Shown here in pieces: positions 9,068 to 18,425 of a stretch of DNA of 64,000 nucleotides. Within the stretch, counting starts at the first letter, position 1. Every line of letters begins with the position of its first letter. This DNA is from an uncultured Alphaproteobacteria bacterium. GTDB taxonomy: Bacteria > Pseudomonadota > Alphaproteobacteria > Rs-D84. A program made the translations under genes and the position numbers. The stretch spans positions 1 through 64,000 of the forward strand of contig CALXXD010000002.1 of NCBI GenBank assembly GCA_944392595.1, given 5' to 3'. The notes beneath the pieces were generated by a model. The model was given only the letters and a program-made list of their open reading frames with translations, was not told where the DNA came from and did not search any database.

Positions 9068-10682
9068 ACATCATTCCCGGCATACCGCCGCCCATTTGTG
9101 GTGCGGGTTTTTCTTCTGGGATTTCAGACATAACCGCGCCCGTGGTTAATAACACGCCCGCGGTGCTGGCCGCCGCCTGGATAGCCGTCTTAACAACTTT
9201 GGCCGGGTCAATAATGCCGGATTTCATCATATCGACATATTCGCCGGTCTGGGCGTTATAACCCATGTTGTAATCTTTGGCTTCCATAACTTTACCAACG
9301 ACGATTTCACCGGACACGCCCGCGTTTTCAGCAATCTGGGCGCATGGCGCAACCAAAGCACGACGCACGATGTCGATACCGACGTCTTGGTCTGCATTTG
9401 TGCCGTGTAATTTTTCCAACGCAGCCGTCGCACGAACCAACGCAATACCACCGCCGGCAACGATACCTTCGGCCACAGCCGCACGTGTTGCCGCCAAAGC
9501 GTCATCAACGCGGTCTTTCTTTTCTTTAACTTCGACTTCGGTCATACCGCCGACTTTGATAACTGCGACACCGCCCACCAATTTAGCCAACCGTTCAGCC
9601 AATTTTTCGCGGTCATAATCGCTGGTTGATGTTGAAATTAATTTACGAATTTCGTCTGCGCGGGCCGCAATCGCGGATTTATCGCCACCGCCCTGGGCCA
9701 ACAGAGTTGAATCTTTTGTAACAACGATTTTTTTCGCAGTCCCCAAAACATCAGTTGTGATATTTTCGAACGTCATACCCATATCATCGGATACAACCGT
9801 CGCGCCGGTAACGGCCGCGATATCCTTTAACATTTCTTTGCGTCTGTCGCCGAAACCTGGGGCTTTGACCGCGCAAACTTTTAATCCGCCACGCAGTTTA
9901 TTCAAAACCAAAGTTGCCAATGCTTCGGATTCAACATCTTCGGCAATAATCAACAACGGACGACCAGATTGCGCAACGGGCTCTAAAATCGGCAATAATG
10001 CTTGCAGCCCGGAAATTTTCTTTTCAGAAACCAAAATTTGCGCACCATCCAATTCAGCCAACATTTTTTCGCTGTTGGTAACGAAATAGGGCGACATAAA
10101 ACCTTGGTCGAATTGCATACCTTCGACGACGTCGATTTCAGTATCCAATCCCTTGGCTTCTTCGACGGTAATAACGCCTTCTTTGCCGACTTTTTCCATC
10201 GCGCCCGCGATTTTTTCGCCAATATCAGCATCACTGTTTGCGGATATGGTCGCAACCTGGGCTATTTCAGCACTGTCTTTGACCGGGCGGGCATGCTTTT
10301 CAATGTCGGCCACAACCGCAGCAGTTGCCATATCTATACCGCGTTTGACATCCATCGGATTCATACCTGCGGCGATAACACGGCGACCCTCACGGATGAT
10401 TTTTTGCGCCAACACAGTTGCAGTTGTTGTGCCATCGCCTGCATCATCGCCGGCTTTTTTTGCAACTTCTTGAATCATACGTGCGCCAATGTTTTCCTGG
10501 GGATCTTTCAGTGACACAGCCTTGGCCACGGTGACGCCGTCTTTGGTTGCAGTCGGCGCGCCGTATGATTTGTCAATTACCACTGTGCGACCCTTGGGCC
10601 CCATTGTAATTTTGACGGCATTGGCCAGTTTATCGACGCCCGCCGCCAGTTTATCTGTATCAAAAACAATTTCTTTTGCCAT
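9066..10682 (-). CDS. groEL: Chaperonin GroEL (Hsp60)
   Basis: Large chaperonin subunit that forms the double-ring folding chamber with GroES. The 538-residue product has the conserved N-terminal [20 protein letters not shown] stretch, the ATP-binding DGTTT motif ([16 protein letters not shown]) and the apical-domain [10 protein letters not shown] block. The C-terminal tail is rich in Gly and Met (MGGGMPGMM) and lies inside the cavity. The ATG at 10682 begins MAKEIVFD and has AAGGA about 8 nt upstream; two extra codons upstream are unlikely to be used. It lies 15 nt after groES in the same operon. Confidence 0.97.
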   Translation of the reverse strand: MAKEIVFDTDKLAAGVDKLANAVKITMGPKGRTVVIDKSYGAPTATKDGVTVAKAVSLKDPQENIGARMIQEVAKKAGDDAGDGTTTATVLAQKIIREGRRVIAAGMNPMDVKRGIDMATAAVVADIEKHARPVKDSAEIAQVATISANSDADIGEKIAGAMEKVGKEGVITVEEAKGLDTEIDVVEGMQFDQGFMSPYFVTNSEKMLAELDGAQILVSEKKISGLQALLPILEPVAQSGRPLLIIAEDVESEALATLVLNKLRGGLKVCAVKAPGFGDRRKEMLKDIAAVTGATVVSDDMGMTFENITTDVLGTAKKIVVTKDSTLLAQGGGDKSAIAARADEIRKLISTSTSDYDREKLAERLAKLVGGVAVIKVGGMTEVEVKEKKDRVDDALAATRAAVAEGIVAGGGIALVRATAALEKLHGTNADQDVGIDIVRRALVAPCAQIAENAGVSGEIVVGKVMEAKDYNMGYNAQTGEYVDMMKSGIIDPAKVVKTAIQAAASTAGVLLTTGAVMSEIPEEKPAPQMGGGMPGMM

Positions 10683-10697
10683 AATCAAATCCTTTTG

Positions 10698-10985
10698 TTA
10701 TTCCAAAATTCCCAAAATATCAGTTTCTTTGATTAACACATAATCTTTGCCATCGATTTTAACTTCGTTCGCAGAAGATGCCCATTTCGCAAACAGCACC
10801 ACATCACCGACTTTGACCGTCATGGGCACGCGATCATCGCCATCAAATGCGCCGTCGCCCACCGCGATAACACGTCCGCGTGATGGTTTTTCTTTCGCAT
10901 TATCAGGAATAATAATTCCGCCGGCTGTTTTATTTTCTTCTTCCATACGTTCCAACAGAACATAGTTATGCAAAGGTTTGAACAT
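10698..10985 (-). CDS. groES: Co-chaperonin GroES (Hsp10)
   Basis: Heptameric lid of the GroEL chamber. The 95-residue protein has the canonical start [16 protein letters not shown], a mobile loop ([17 protein letters not shown]) containing the GGIII-type GroEL contact, and [12 protein letters not shown] with the closing [14 protein letters not shown] strong AAAGGAG site precedes it. It is the first gene of the groESL operon behind a heat-shock-like promoter. Confidence 0.97.
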   Translation of the reverse strand: MFKPLHNYVLLERMEEENKTAGGIIIPDNAKEKPSRGRVIAVGDGAFDGDDRVPMTVKVGDVVLFAKWASSANEVKIDGKDYVLIKETDILGILE

Positions 10986-11027
10986 TTTTTATTCTCCTTT
11001 TTATGTCTTAAAACTTCGTCAGGTGTG

Positions 11028-11056
11028 TATATAGTGCGGTGCATCGGCATTTCAAG
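11028..11056 (-). promoter_or_regulatory. Candidate heat-shock (RpoH) promoter of groESL
   Basis: On the minus strand CTTGAA is followed after 16-17 nt by C-TATATA, about 40 nt upstream of groES. This fits the alphaproteobacterial RpoH pattern (CTTGAA, spacer, CnTATnT) as well as a weak sigma70 promoter. No CIRCE operator was seen. The assignment is by pattern only. Confidence 0.5.
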
Positions 11057-11114
11057 TGCTTGATTTTATTCATCGGTTGTAATACGCTGGGGCATAACAG
11101 ACAGGGGGTAAATT

Positions 11115-11462
11115 ATGTACGATAAAGACAATATTTTTGCAAAAATAATCCGTGGCGATGCGCCATCAACACAAATCTATGCCGATGATTATGCCATCGC
11201 TTTCCAGAACATTGCACCACGCGCGAAAACTCACGTTTTGGTTGTGCCACGTGGCGAATATACTGATATATACGATTTTACCGCGAACGCGCCCGCCGAT
11301 GCCCAGGCCGGTTTTTGGAACGCAGTGCGTAAAACTGTGGAAAAATTGGGGATTGAAAATAATTTTCGCGCGGTTGCAAACACAGGTGCCGGCGCGGGTC
11401 AAAGCGTATTTCATTTTCATGTACATATTATGAGTGATGAACGATTCAAAACGGACTTTTAA
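11115..11462 (+). CDS. HIT family nucleotide-binding protein (HinT-like)
   Basis: Histidine-triad protein of the HinT/PKCI branch, which hydrolyses purine phosphoramidates. The 115-residue product has the DNIFAKIIRGDAPSTQIYADD opening typical of HinT, the HVLVVPR beta strand, the GAGAGQSVFHF segment and the catalytic HFHVHIM triad near residues 100-106. An AGGGGG site lies about 6 nt upstream of the start. The last 26 nt overlap the next gene in another frame, so the two are probably translated together. Confidence 0.9.
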   Translation: MYDKDNIFAKIIRGDAPSTQIYADDYAIAFQNIAPRAKTHVLVVPRGEYTDIYDFTANAPADAQAGFWNAVRKTVEKLGIENNFRAVANTGAGAGQSVFHFHVHIMSDERFKTDF

Positions 11463-11667
11463 TATTCGCGTAATACCGCGTGCGCGCAGAAATGAAATAA
11501 CCGTTGATGAAAACGGGACATTGCGCGTTCATACAACCGCCGCCCCAACGGACGGGGCGGCGAATGCGGCTGTAATAAAAATGCTGTCGAAATACTTTGA
11601 CGTACCCAAATCCAGCATTCAAATTATTCGCGGCGACGCGTCGCGTGACAAAGTCATTCAATTTTGA
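11437..11667 (+). CDS. DUF167 (YggU-like) protein
   Basis: A small, soluble 76-residue protein of the UPF0235/DUF167 family, whose function is unknown. The recognisable features are the N-terminal RVIPRARRNEI strand, LRVHTTAAPTDGAANAAV, the core family signature with DGxAN, and the closing IIRGDASRDKVIQF. It starts inside the end of the HIT gene, either at ATG 11437 or at GTG 11434, and its last 10 nt overlap the convergent LOG gene. I found no clear ribosome-binding site, which suggests coupled translation. Confidence 0.85.
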   Translation: MNDSKRTFNIRVIPRARRNEITVDENGTLRVHTTAAPTDGAANAAVIKMLSKYFDVPKSSIQIIRGDASRDKVIQF

Positions 11668-12215
11668 TATTCAATAACACGGCGGATTAAATCATCGGCG
11701 GTATTTGCGCCATGAATGTTATAATCATGAATACTTTCGATAAAACCGTTGTTTTTCATGTGAATGAACAGACGCACAAACGGAATCCAGAACCCGTCCG
11801 TATTCAAGAAAAACAGCGGTTTTTTGGATTCGCCAATTTGCTGCATCGTCATAATATCGGTTAATTCATTCAGTGTTCCAATTCCGCCCGGCAAAATAAT
11901 AAACGCGTCTGACAATTCAAACATTTTTTGTTTGCGTTCATTTACGCCATCCACGATTTCGACCTGGACACCCTGATGCGCGGGTTCCTGTTTTTCGATA
12001 ACATTTGCGGTTGAAACGCCAACGACTTCGCCGCCCGCATCCAACGCAGCCGTTGCAACCGTGCCCATCAGTCCAACATCGCCGCCACCAAATACCATAC
12101 GAATTTTATTTTTACCCAAAAATTCGCCGATTACCGCGGCCTCTCGCGCAAAGGCGGGATTGTATCCGAATTCATGTCCGCAATATACCGCAATAGATTT
12201 TAATTCATTTCCCAT
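11658..12215 (-). CDS. LOG family nucleoside monophosphate phosphoribohydrolase
   Basis: A Rossmann-fold protein of the lysine-decarboxylase-like/LOG family, which removes the base from purine nucleotides, including cytokinin-type ones. In bacteria without cytokinins it is more likely a nucleotide salvage enzyme. The 185-residue product has the substrate-binding FGGGDVGLMG segment and the diagnostic PGGIGTLNE motif near residue 110, with the ERKQKMFELSD helix before it. It converges with the DUF167 gene, overlapping by 10 nt, and is divergent from tilS with about 50 bp between starts. Confidence 0.88.
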   Translation of the reverse strand: MGNELKSIAVYCGHEFGYNPAFAREAAVIGEFLGKNKIRMVFGGGDVGLMGTVATAALDAGGEVVGVSTANVIEKQEPAHQGVQVEIVDGVNERKQKMFELSDAFIILPGGIGTLNELTDIMTMQQIGESKKPLFFLNTDGFWIPFVRLFIHMKNNGFIESIHDYNIHGANTADDLIRRVIEYQN

Positions 12216-12264
12216 AATTTATTTTCCTTTATTTTTGGAAATTATAACATAAAATATTTGTGTT

Positions 12265-13260
12265 ATGAATCAAAACTTTTTGGATTTTATCGCAGATTAC
12301 AGGGCGCATCGCATGGCTGTCGCGGTCAGTGGCGGTGTGGATTCAGTATGTCTGCTGTGTTGGTTGGCGGCCGTTGGCGCGGACATTGTGTGCCTGCATG
12401 TAAATCACGGTCTGCGCAAAAATGCGGAAACAGAAACCAATTACGTGCGTGATTTATGCAAAAAATTGGGTGTGCCGTGTGAAATTTTTTATTGGACGGA
12501 TGACAAGCCTGAAACCGGAATCGAGGCCGCCGCCCGCACCGCGCGATATAAATTTATGACTGATTTTTGCCACGAAAATAACATTGAAATTTTATTAACT
12601 GCGCACCAGGCCGATGATCAAATCGAAACATTTTTGATGAATCTGGGGCGGGGCAGTGGTCTGTACGGTTTGGCGGCAATGCGGCGCGTTACATGGCGTG
12701 ACGGGATTAAAATTGTGCGCCCATTGTTATATGTACCACGCGCGGAATTAAAAAAATATTGTGACGATAATGGTATTAAATATTTTATGGATGAAATGAA
12801 TTCAGATCCGCACTATACCCGTGTGCGCATTCGTCAAAATCGGCATTTATTATCGGAAAAATTGGGCATCAGTGATGCACGCATTTTATTGGCGGTGCAA
12901 AATCTGGGGCGCGTTCGCGATGCGTTGGACGATGAAATTGGGCAAATGACGGCGTCTGTGATGACGGATACGCGGCGTGCAGTGTTTGATGAAACATTTC
13001 TGTTTGACCCTGCCCCCGATATTCGTTTAAAGTTGCTTGGGACGTTAATTCAAAAAATCGGGGGGGATGAATATCAGCCACGCTTGAATTCGTTATCAAA
13101 TGCACTAGATAAATTGCAACACGATTGTAAATTTACGCTGGGGCATTGCACAATTCGCAGACTTGGCACGCGTATTTTAATCGTTCCCGAAGGACAAAAA
13201 ACAAGTTTCAGGACAAGACATGGAAAACAAAAATCAACAGTTGCAAAATCAAATCAATAA
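12265..13260 (+). CDS. tilS: tRNA(Ile)-lysidine synthase
   Basis: ATP-dependent enzyme that adds lysine to C34 of the tRNA-Ile with anticodon CAU, making it read AUA. The 331-residue protein has the PP-loop SGGVDS at 22-27, HVNHGLR, the TGIEAAARTARY block and LLTAHQADDQIETFLMNL, all family signatures. It corresponds to the N-terminal catalytic core plus a short TilS substrate-binding region, shorter than the E. coli enzyme (432 residues). It overlaps ftsH by 41 nt, the tilS-ftsH order being typical of alphaproteobacteria. Confidence 0.92.
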   Translation: MNQNFLDFIADYRAHRMAVAVSGGVDSVCLLCWLAAVGADIVCLHVNHGLRKNAETETNYVRDLCKKLGVPCEIFYWTDDKPETGIEAAARTARYKFMTDFCHENNIEILLTAHQADDQIETFLMNLGRGSGLYGLAAMRRVTWRDGIKIVRPLLYVPRAELKKYCDDNGIKYFMDEMNSDPHYTRVRIRQNRHLLSEKLGISDARILLAVQNLGRVRDALDDEIGQMTASVMTDTRRAVFDETFLFDPAPDIRLKLLGTLIQKIGGDEYQPRLNSLSNALDKLQHDCKFTLGHCTIRRLGTRILIVPEGQKTSFRTRHGKQKSTVAKSNQ

Positions 13261-15142
13261 CAAAAATATGCAAAAAAAATCACGCCGTCGCGATGGTGGA
13301 AATATATTTATGCTTATATTTGCGGCGATATTCGTTGCATTAATCGCGCGCAGTTTTACGGGGCCTGTGTCCGCACCGCAATTGCTGCCCGATGGCACGC
13401 CCGCGCCGGTGGAATTAACGTTTTCAGATATATTGAATCGTGCGGACGAAATTAAAACCATGGATGTACGCGGCAACGATGCCTCGGGCACATTGACCGA
13501 TGGCACGCCATATACTGCGACGATTACATACGACCCTGAAATGTTGGGAAAAATCGCAGAAAATGGCGCAACGATTTCAATTGATACGTCCAAGACGTGG
13601 GTTGATTATTTGGGAACTTGGGTTCCAATTTTGATGGGATTGTTCTTTATCTGGTGGATTTTCCGCGGGTTTCGTGGTGGTGCATCTGGATTAACGCGCA
13701 GTTTGGCGCAACAAAATCCAACCAAAATTACAACAGGCAAACCAAAAACGACTTTCAAAGATGTCGCCGGCATAGATTCTGAAAAACAAGAATTAATGGA
13801 AATAGTAGATTTCCTGCGTGATGGCAAAAAATTCCGTGATGTTGGCGCACGTGTGCCGCGCGGAATATTACTGTCCGGCGAACCGGGCACGGGTAAAACA
13901 TTACTGGCGCGCGCAATCGCGGGTGAGGCGAACGTCCCGTTCTTTGCCGCATCCGGCAGTGATTTTTCAGGCATCATTGTCGGCCTGGGCGTTGCCAAGA
14001 TAAAGGAAATATTCGATATGGCCAAACGTAACGCGCCGTGTATATTGTTTATTGACGAAATCGACGCAATTGGCCAACGCCGCAGTACAAGTTCTTATAA
14101 CGACCAAGATCGCGAACAAACATTAAATCAGTTGTTGATTGAAATGGACGGTTTTTCAAACGACACAGGCATCATAGTTATCGGTGCAACCAATCGTGCG
14201 GATATGTTGGATCCCGCATTATTGCGCCCGGGTCGCTTTGATCGCCAGGTCTATATTGATTTGCCCGATTTGGCGGGACGCCGCGAAATTCTGGATTTAT
14301 ACGCGAAAAAGGTAAAGGTATCTGATGATGTTAATTTACAGGATTTGGCGCGTGGCACAACTGGATTTTCGGGCGCGGATTTGGAAAATCTGTTGAACGA
14401 GGCTGCATTGCACGCCGTACGTAACGGCCGCAAAGAAATAACATCTGTGGATGTAGAAGAGGCGCGTGATAAAATCCTGATGGGCCCGCGCAAAGTGCGT
14501 AAAATGCGCCCCGAAGATATTAAATTAACCGCCTATCACGAGGCCGGCCACGCATTCGTCAGCATTATGTATGCCGACATCACCGACCCAATTCACAAGG
14601 CGACCATTATCCCGCGTGGGCGTGCGCTGGGCATGGTGCAACATTTGCCAATTGACGACAAAGTTTCAATGACGATTGCCGAAGTTCGCGCAAATCTGGC
14701 CATATCATTGGCGGGACGCGCATCCGAAGAGGTTTTCTTTGGTGCCGATAAAATCACCACTGGCGCAGAAAGCGACATCGCGATGGCAACGCGTTTGGCG
14801 CGATATTCGATTACAACGGCCGGACTGTCGGAAAAAATCGGTTTGGCGGCAATTAAACAGGTTAATAATTTCGGCACGCGCAGTGCATTGGAAAACGCGT
14901 CTGAAAAAACCGCAGAATTGGTTGATGCCGAGGTCAAGGCTTGGTTGGATGCGGCACATGCCGATGCAACAAAATTGCTGTCTAAAAACAAAGAAACGGT
15001 TCGTAAATTGGCCGAAGAATTATTGGCGCGTGAAACACTGACCGGGGATGAAATCCGCGCAATTGTCACCGGCAAATCCGCCACGAAAAAGGCGCCGAAA
15101 AAATCCGCCGCGAAAAAGGTTAAAAAAGATGCCGCAAAATAA
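13220..15142 (+). CDS. ftsH: ATP-dependent zinc metalloprotease FtsH
   Basis: Membrane-bound AAA+ protease that degrades unassembled membrane proteins and regulators. The 640 residues comprise two TM helices (about 30-47 and 135-152) around a periplasmic domain, the AAA+ domain with Walker A SGEPGTGKT near 220, FIDEIDAIGQRR, and the RPGRFDRQV arginine fingers. The M41 protease domain follows with HEAGH near 440 and a downstream TTGAESDIA metal-ligand Asp. Two deviations are visible: Walker A reads GEPGTGKT instead of GPPGTGKT, and the pore loop reads IIVG where FtsH normally has MFVG. A Lys/Ala-rich tail ends the protein. The start at 13220 has AGGA at good spacing; ATG 13268 is an alternative. 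Confidence 0.95.
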   Translation: MENKNQQLQNQINNKNMQKKSRRRDGGNIFMLIFAAIFVALIARSFTGPVSAPQLLPDGTPAPVELTFSDILNRADEIKTMDVRGNDASGTLTDGTPYTATITYDPEMLGKIAENGATISIDTSKTWVDYLGTWVPILMGLFFIWWIFRGFRGGASGLTRSLAQQNPTKITTGKPKTTFKDVAGIDSEKQELMEIVDFLRDGKKFRDVGARVPRGILLSGEPGTGKTLLARAIAGEANVPFFAASGSDFSGIIVGLGVAKIKEIFDMAKRNAPCILFIDEIDAIGQRRSTSSYNDQDREQTLNQLLIEMDGFSNDTGIIVIGATNRADMLDPALLRPGRFDRQVYIDLPDLAGRREILDLYAKKVKVSDDVNLQDLARGTTGFSGADLENLLNEAALHAVRNGRKEITSVDVEEARDKILMGPRKVRKMRPEDIKLTAYHEAGHAFVSIMYADITDPIHKATIIPRGRALGMVQHLPIDDKVSMTIAEVRANLAISLAGRASEEVFFGADKITTGAESDIAMATRLARYSITTAGLSEKIGLAAIKQVNNFGTRSALENASEKTAELVDAEVKAWLDAAHADATKLLSKNKETVRKLAEELLARETLTGDEIRAIVTGKSATKKAPKKSAAKKVKKDAAK

Positions 15143-15776
15143 TGATATGCCGAATTTTGAAATATTGCACATGCCGCCTGAAAATACCAATTCAGTCCTG
15201 GTGACACGTGGCAACGATGCGGTTATTTTTGACGCGTGGGGGCGGGTTGCCGATTGGGAAAAATTATTAACCGCGCGCGGATTGCGGTTGCGTGCGATAT
15301 ATTCAACACACGGCCATGGCGACCATATTGCCGCTGCACCGATGTTGGCTGAAAAATATAACATTCCATGGTTCTTGAACAGTGAAGACGACGTTTTAAT
15401 TTCTTGGTCAAATAATTTACTGAAATATTTCGGGTTGCCGGAAATTGAAAACGGTTATCGTCGGCCGACTGATTTGGAATCAGGCACAATTGAAATTTTA
15501 CCGGGCGTTTTTGCAGATGTTATTGAATCACCGGGGCATACACCGGGCGGGGTTATGTATTATTTTCCTGAATTTGGAATTTTGCTGACGGGTGATACTT
15601 TGTTCCGTGATTCTTGTGGTCGATATGATTTGCCGGGTGGCGACGCAAACGCGTTGATGCAGTCCATTTCAAAGTTGTACGAAATGAATTTACCGGATGA
15701 AACGTATGTCGTACATGGACACGGTGTGGATTCCACAATATCCCAATTAAAGGCTGAAAATCCTTATTTCAAATAA
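15129..15776 (+). CDS. MBL-fold hydrolase (glyoxalase II-like)
   Basis: A 215-residue metallo-beta-lactamase-fold protein of the small glyoxalase II/YcbL type. Zinc ligands lie in STHGHGDHIAAAP (HxHxDH) near residue 60, in ESPGHTPGGVMY, in LLTGDTLF and in VVHGHG near the C terminus. The family hydrolyses thioesters such as S-lactoylglutathione; the real substrate is not visible. The ATG at 15129 overlaps the ftsH end by 14 nt and has AAGG about 9 nt upstream; ATG 15147 is another possibility. It converges with prmC with 2 nt between stops. Confidence 0.85.
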   Translation: MPQNNDMPNFEILHMPPENTNSVLVTRGNDAVIFDAWGRVADWEKLLTARGLRLRAIYSTHGHGDHIAAAPMLAEKYNIPWFLNSEDDVLISWSNNLLKYFGLPEIENGYRRPTDLESGTIEILPGVFADVIESPGHTPGGVMYYFPEFGILLTGDTLFRDSCGRYDLPGGDANALMQSISKLYEMNLPDETYVVHGHGVDSTISQLKAENPYFK

Positions 15777-15778
15777 TT

Positions 15779-16549
15779 TTATTTTTCGAACACCAATACG
15801 CGCACGATGTCCGTCAAATCACGTTCAGCGCGGTTGAATTGCCAACCATTATTTGTAAATATATCGCGAACGCTGCTGTCCATTCCATCGCCAATTTCAA
15901 CATAAATCCGTCCGCCGTCGCGTATCCAGTCCCGTGCGTTTTTTGCAATTGCCATATATGCGGCCAATCCATTGTTTTTTGCATACAGCGCGCGTCGCGG
16001 GTCATGCGTTGCGCCTATATTTACACGCACGTCACCCGCCGCAATATACGGTGGGTTTGAAACAATTATATCGAATTTTTCGCGTACCAATCGCGGATTC
16101 TGAAAGTTTCCCCGCATAACACGCACGCGCGCGCCAATTCCCAAATTGCGTATATTACGCCGCGCCACACGCAGCGCGCCACGCGACGCATCAACCGCCA
16201 CCCCGCACATGCCATGAATATTTTTAACCAATGCCGCAATTATACATCCCGTCCCAGTCCCCAAATCCAGCACGCACCGCGGGGCGTCGGTTTCGCAGTC
16301 TGCAATCACGGCGGTGACCAAAGTTTCGGTATCAGGCCGCGGATCCAAAGTATGTTTGTTTGTATAAAATTTTAATCCATAAAACCATTTTTGATGGATT
16401 ATTTTCGCAACAGGCACACCACGCCGCAACGCCCGCGCAATCCGCCAAATGTTTATTCGTGAAAATTTTTGTGTGTTTTCAACAATAACCCGCGCATCAT
16501 GGGAATTTGATGCCCGTGCCAGAATTTCAAACGCTTGATTTATTGTCAT
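15779..16549 (-). CDS. prmC: Release factor glutamine N5-methyltransferase
   Basis: SAM-dependent methyltransferase that modifies the GGQ glutamine of release factors RF1 and RF2. The 256-residue protein has an N-terminal helical domain and the DPRPDTETL segment that binds the factor. It also has the SAM motif VLDLGTGTGCI and the catalytic NPPY near residue 165 (IVSNPPYI). Length and motif order match PrmC. It is divergent from the M23 peptidase gene with only 21 bp between start codons, so both promoters must overlap the opposite coding starts. Confidence 0.93.
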   Translation of the reverse strand: MTINQAFEILARASNSHDARVIVENTQKFSRINIWRIARALRRGVPVAKIIHQKWFYGLKFYTNKHTLDPRPDTETLVTAVIADCETDAPRCVLDLGTGTGCIIAALVKNIHGMCGVAVDASRGALRVARRNIRNLGIGARVRVMRGNFQNPRLVREKFDIIVSNPPYIAAGDVRVNIGATHDPRRALYAKNNGLAAYMAIAKNARDWIRDGGRIYVEIGDGMDSSVRDIFTNNGWQFNRAERDLTDIVRVLVFEK

Positions 16550-16570
16550 GAAGCCATTATAATCGCCGGT

Positions 16571-17827
16571 ATGAAAAAAGCAAAAGATATTCTGAATTTA
16601 ACGAACTTCGCATGGACTGTCATCGGTGTGGCGATAATTTTGGTCTTGGTGGCGGTGATATTGGCGTTCAGCCGCGGTGGCGGCGACACAGTATTCACAT
16701 CGGACGACGAACATCGTTCTGTTGTTATGGTGTCATCGGGGGATACACTGTCGAAATTATTAACTGACCAGGGATTCACCAACGCCCAGGCATTGGAAAT
16801 CGCAAAAATATTAAAGGACGACGCCGATGTAACGAACCTGCGCGCCGACCGTGACAGAATCGAATTCGTGCGCACCGATGCGGATGCGCCAATATCCAAA
16901 ATTGTAATAGTTCCATCCCCCTGGCGTCAAATTCAGGTAAGTCCAACCGCGGATGGTGGCTGGTCTTGTGAAACGATTGAAATAACACCTGATACACGGG
17001 CGGTATATCGCGCCGGCGAAATCCTGGATGGCGACAGTTTTTATTTGGCGGGCGCGCGCGCCGGCATCCCCGAGGGTATTTTGGCCAACGTCTATGATTT
17101 GCTTGCGTTCGAAATGGACTTTGAACGCGATGTCCGTTCGGGCCAGCATTTTTCCGTGCTGTACGAAGAAAACTTTGCCAACGGGGAAAAGGTTGAAAAC
17201 GGCAACGTTTTAGCCGTCAGTTTCGAGGCCCTGCGCGGCAACGTTAAAATGTACCGTTTCAAAAAATCAGATGGAAAAATTGGATACTATGACGAAAATG
17301 GTAATGGCGCGATTAAATCATTAAAACGTACGCCGATCAATAATGCCAAGGTAACCAGCAGTTTTTCAAACCGCCGAAAACATCCTGTTTTGGGATATAC
17401 CCGCGCACACAAAGGCGTTGATTTCCGTGCATCAACCGGCACCCCAATTCCGGCCGCTGGTGCGGGTCGTGTTGTCGCGCGCGGTTACAACAGTGGCCAC
17501 GGCAATTACATCAAATTACGCCACAATGCATCGTTTGAAACACTGTACGCACACATGTCTCGTTTTGCCAAAGGTGTGGTTGTTGGCACAACTGTAAAGC
17601 AGGGTCAAACAATCGGATACGTTGGTTCGACGGGTCTATCAACCGGCCCGCATTTGCATTATGAAATTATCAAGGACGGCAAACATGTAAATCCTATGAC
17701 TGTAAAATTGCCGGCGATTAATAATTTGGGCAAGGCTGATAAAGAAAAATTCATTGAATACCGTAAAACATTGGATACCAGTATGGATTTTCTGTCCAAA
17801 CACCCCGACGCCTTTATCCAACTGTAA
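16571..17827 (+). CDS. M23 family peptidoglycan endopeptidase
   Basis: A 418-residue envelope protein with a single N-terminal membrane anchor (about 15-34). A LysM/OapA-like segment follows (VVMVSSGDTLSKLL, near 50-65), then a middle region resembling the second domain of MepM/YebA proteins. The C-terminal LytM/M23 domain has zinc ligands in HKGVDFRAS (near 281) and HLHYEI (near 361). These enzymes cut peptide cross-links so new peptidoglycan can be inserted. It faces the periplasm by the inside-positive rule. An intrinsic terminator follows. Confidence 0.88.
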   Translation: MKKAKDILNLTNFAWTVIGVAIILVLVAVILAFSRGGGDTVFTSDDEHRSVVMVSSGDTLSKLLTDQGFTNAQALEIAKILKDDADVTNLRADRDRIEFVRTDADAPISKIVIVPSPWRQIQVSPTADGGWSCETIEITPDTRAVYRAGEILDGDSFYLAGARAGIPEGILANVYDLLAFEMDFERDVRSGQHFSVLYEENFANGEKVENGNVLAVSFEALRGNVKMYRFKKSDGKIGYYDENGNGAIKSLKRTPINNAKVTSSFSNRRKHPVLGYTRAHKGVDFRASTGTPIPAAGAGRVVARGYNSGHGNYIKLRHNASFETLYAHMSRFAKGVVVGTTVKQGQTIGYVGSTGLSTGPHLHYEIIKDGKHVNPMTVKLPAINNLGKADKEKFIEYRKTLDTSMDFLSKHPDAFIQL

Positions 17828-17833
17828 AATACC

Positions 17834-17854
17834 TGCGGGCGAACGCCCGCTTTT
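17834..17854 (+). terminator. Intrinsic terminator after M23 peptidase
   Basis: GCGGGC and GCCCGC stem around a GAAC loop, followed by TTTTAATT. It lies 7 nt after the peptidase stop codon. Confidence 0.8.
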
Positions 17855-17875
17855 AATTACTCGTGACTCGTATTT

Positions 17876-17985
17876 TCCCCGTCGCGGTCTAAGTTCCCCT
17901 CTGCGGCGGGGTGGCACGCGTCAGCGTGCCGGGGTGGTCTATCACCCGAAACTTTGGCGAAGGGGAAAACATAAGTCACGAGCAA
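17876..17985. repeat. GC-rich palindromic mosaic repeat (R2)
   Basis: A patch of short hairpins: AAGTTCCCCTC...GGGGTGG, GGCACGC...GCGTGCC, and the CACCCGAA...TGGCGAAGGG element. The same modules recur near 18.2, 20.6, 21.0, 33.6, 34.3, 39.0, 46.7 and 52.2 kb. No coding potential is convincing. Confidence 0.7.
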
Positions 17986-17994
17986 CTCCATCGC

Positions 17995-18131
17995 TGTCAT
18001 TGCGAAGGAGTACGATCAACGTTGAAAACGTTGTCGTACGACTGTGGCAATCCAGTCATAATATGTCTGCGGGCGAATGCCCGCAGTGCTTTTTTATTTA
18101 CTGGATCGCCACGCTCCGCTCGCGATGACAA
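17995..18131 (+). repeat. R1 palindromic repeat, copy 1
   Basis: A ~137-bp element with imperfect terminal inverted repeats (TTGTCATTGCGAAGGAG type at the left, rc TTGTCATCGCGAGCGGAG at the right). It contains a 13-bp hairpin around GTACGATCAACGTT, an inner TGGCAATCCAGT / ACTGGATCGCCA pair, and a GCGGGCGAATGCCCGC hairpin followed by a T run that could terminate transcription. It looks like a non-autonomous mobile element or REP-like structure. Confidence 0.85.
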
Positions 18132-18164
18132 AGGGTGACTAAGTACCCAATCCCATACTCTCTA

Positions 18165-18345
18165 ACCACCACGGGCTTCGCCCACCCCTCCAACGGAGGG
18201 GAACTCGGCCCGCAACGGGAACGTAACAAGTTCCCCTCTACGGAGGGGTGCCGCGATACCGGACCCCGCGAAAATGCAATTTTCGTGGGTGGAATCCAGG
18301 CGGGGGGTGTCGTACTTTGCACGACGGGGGTGGGGCACACGAGTA
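18165..18345. repeat. R2 palindromic mosaic
   Basis: Modules include CCCCTCCAACGGAGGGG, CCCCTCTACGGAGGGG, GCGAAAATGCAATTTTCGTGGG and a GTCGTACTTTGCACGAC hairpin, ending in the ACGAGTAACCAGTAAC tag found at other copies. The modules are shared with other R2 patches but are arranged differently each time. Confidence 0.7.
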
Positions 18346-18383
18346 ACCAGTAACTATTTTTCTGTGGAATCGTGTCCGCAATT

Positions 18384-18397
18384 TATGTTACAATATA
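18384..18397 (+). promoter_or_regulatory. Weak promoter for the 18.4-kb leader RNA
   Basis: TACAAT (about 18389-18394) is a good -10 box just before the structured leader; the matching -35 (around GAATCG, 16 nt upstream) is weak. The transcript would start near 18400. Confidence 0.35.
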
Positions 18398-18425
18398 CAC
18401 AGCCCATGGTATGTCCCTTGGGCCG

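Noticed and set aside
17754-18138. Open frames across R1 and R2 repeats giving similar small proteins (LRRSTINVENV type) at several sites
   Set aside because: The shared protein sequence is only the translated R1 repeat. Start sites, flanks and lengths differ at each copy, and no ribosome-binding site is present.
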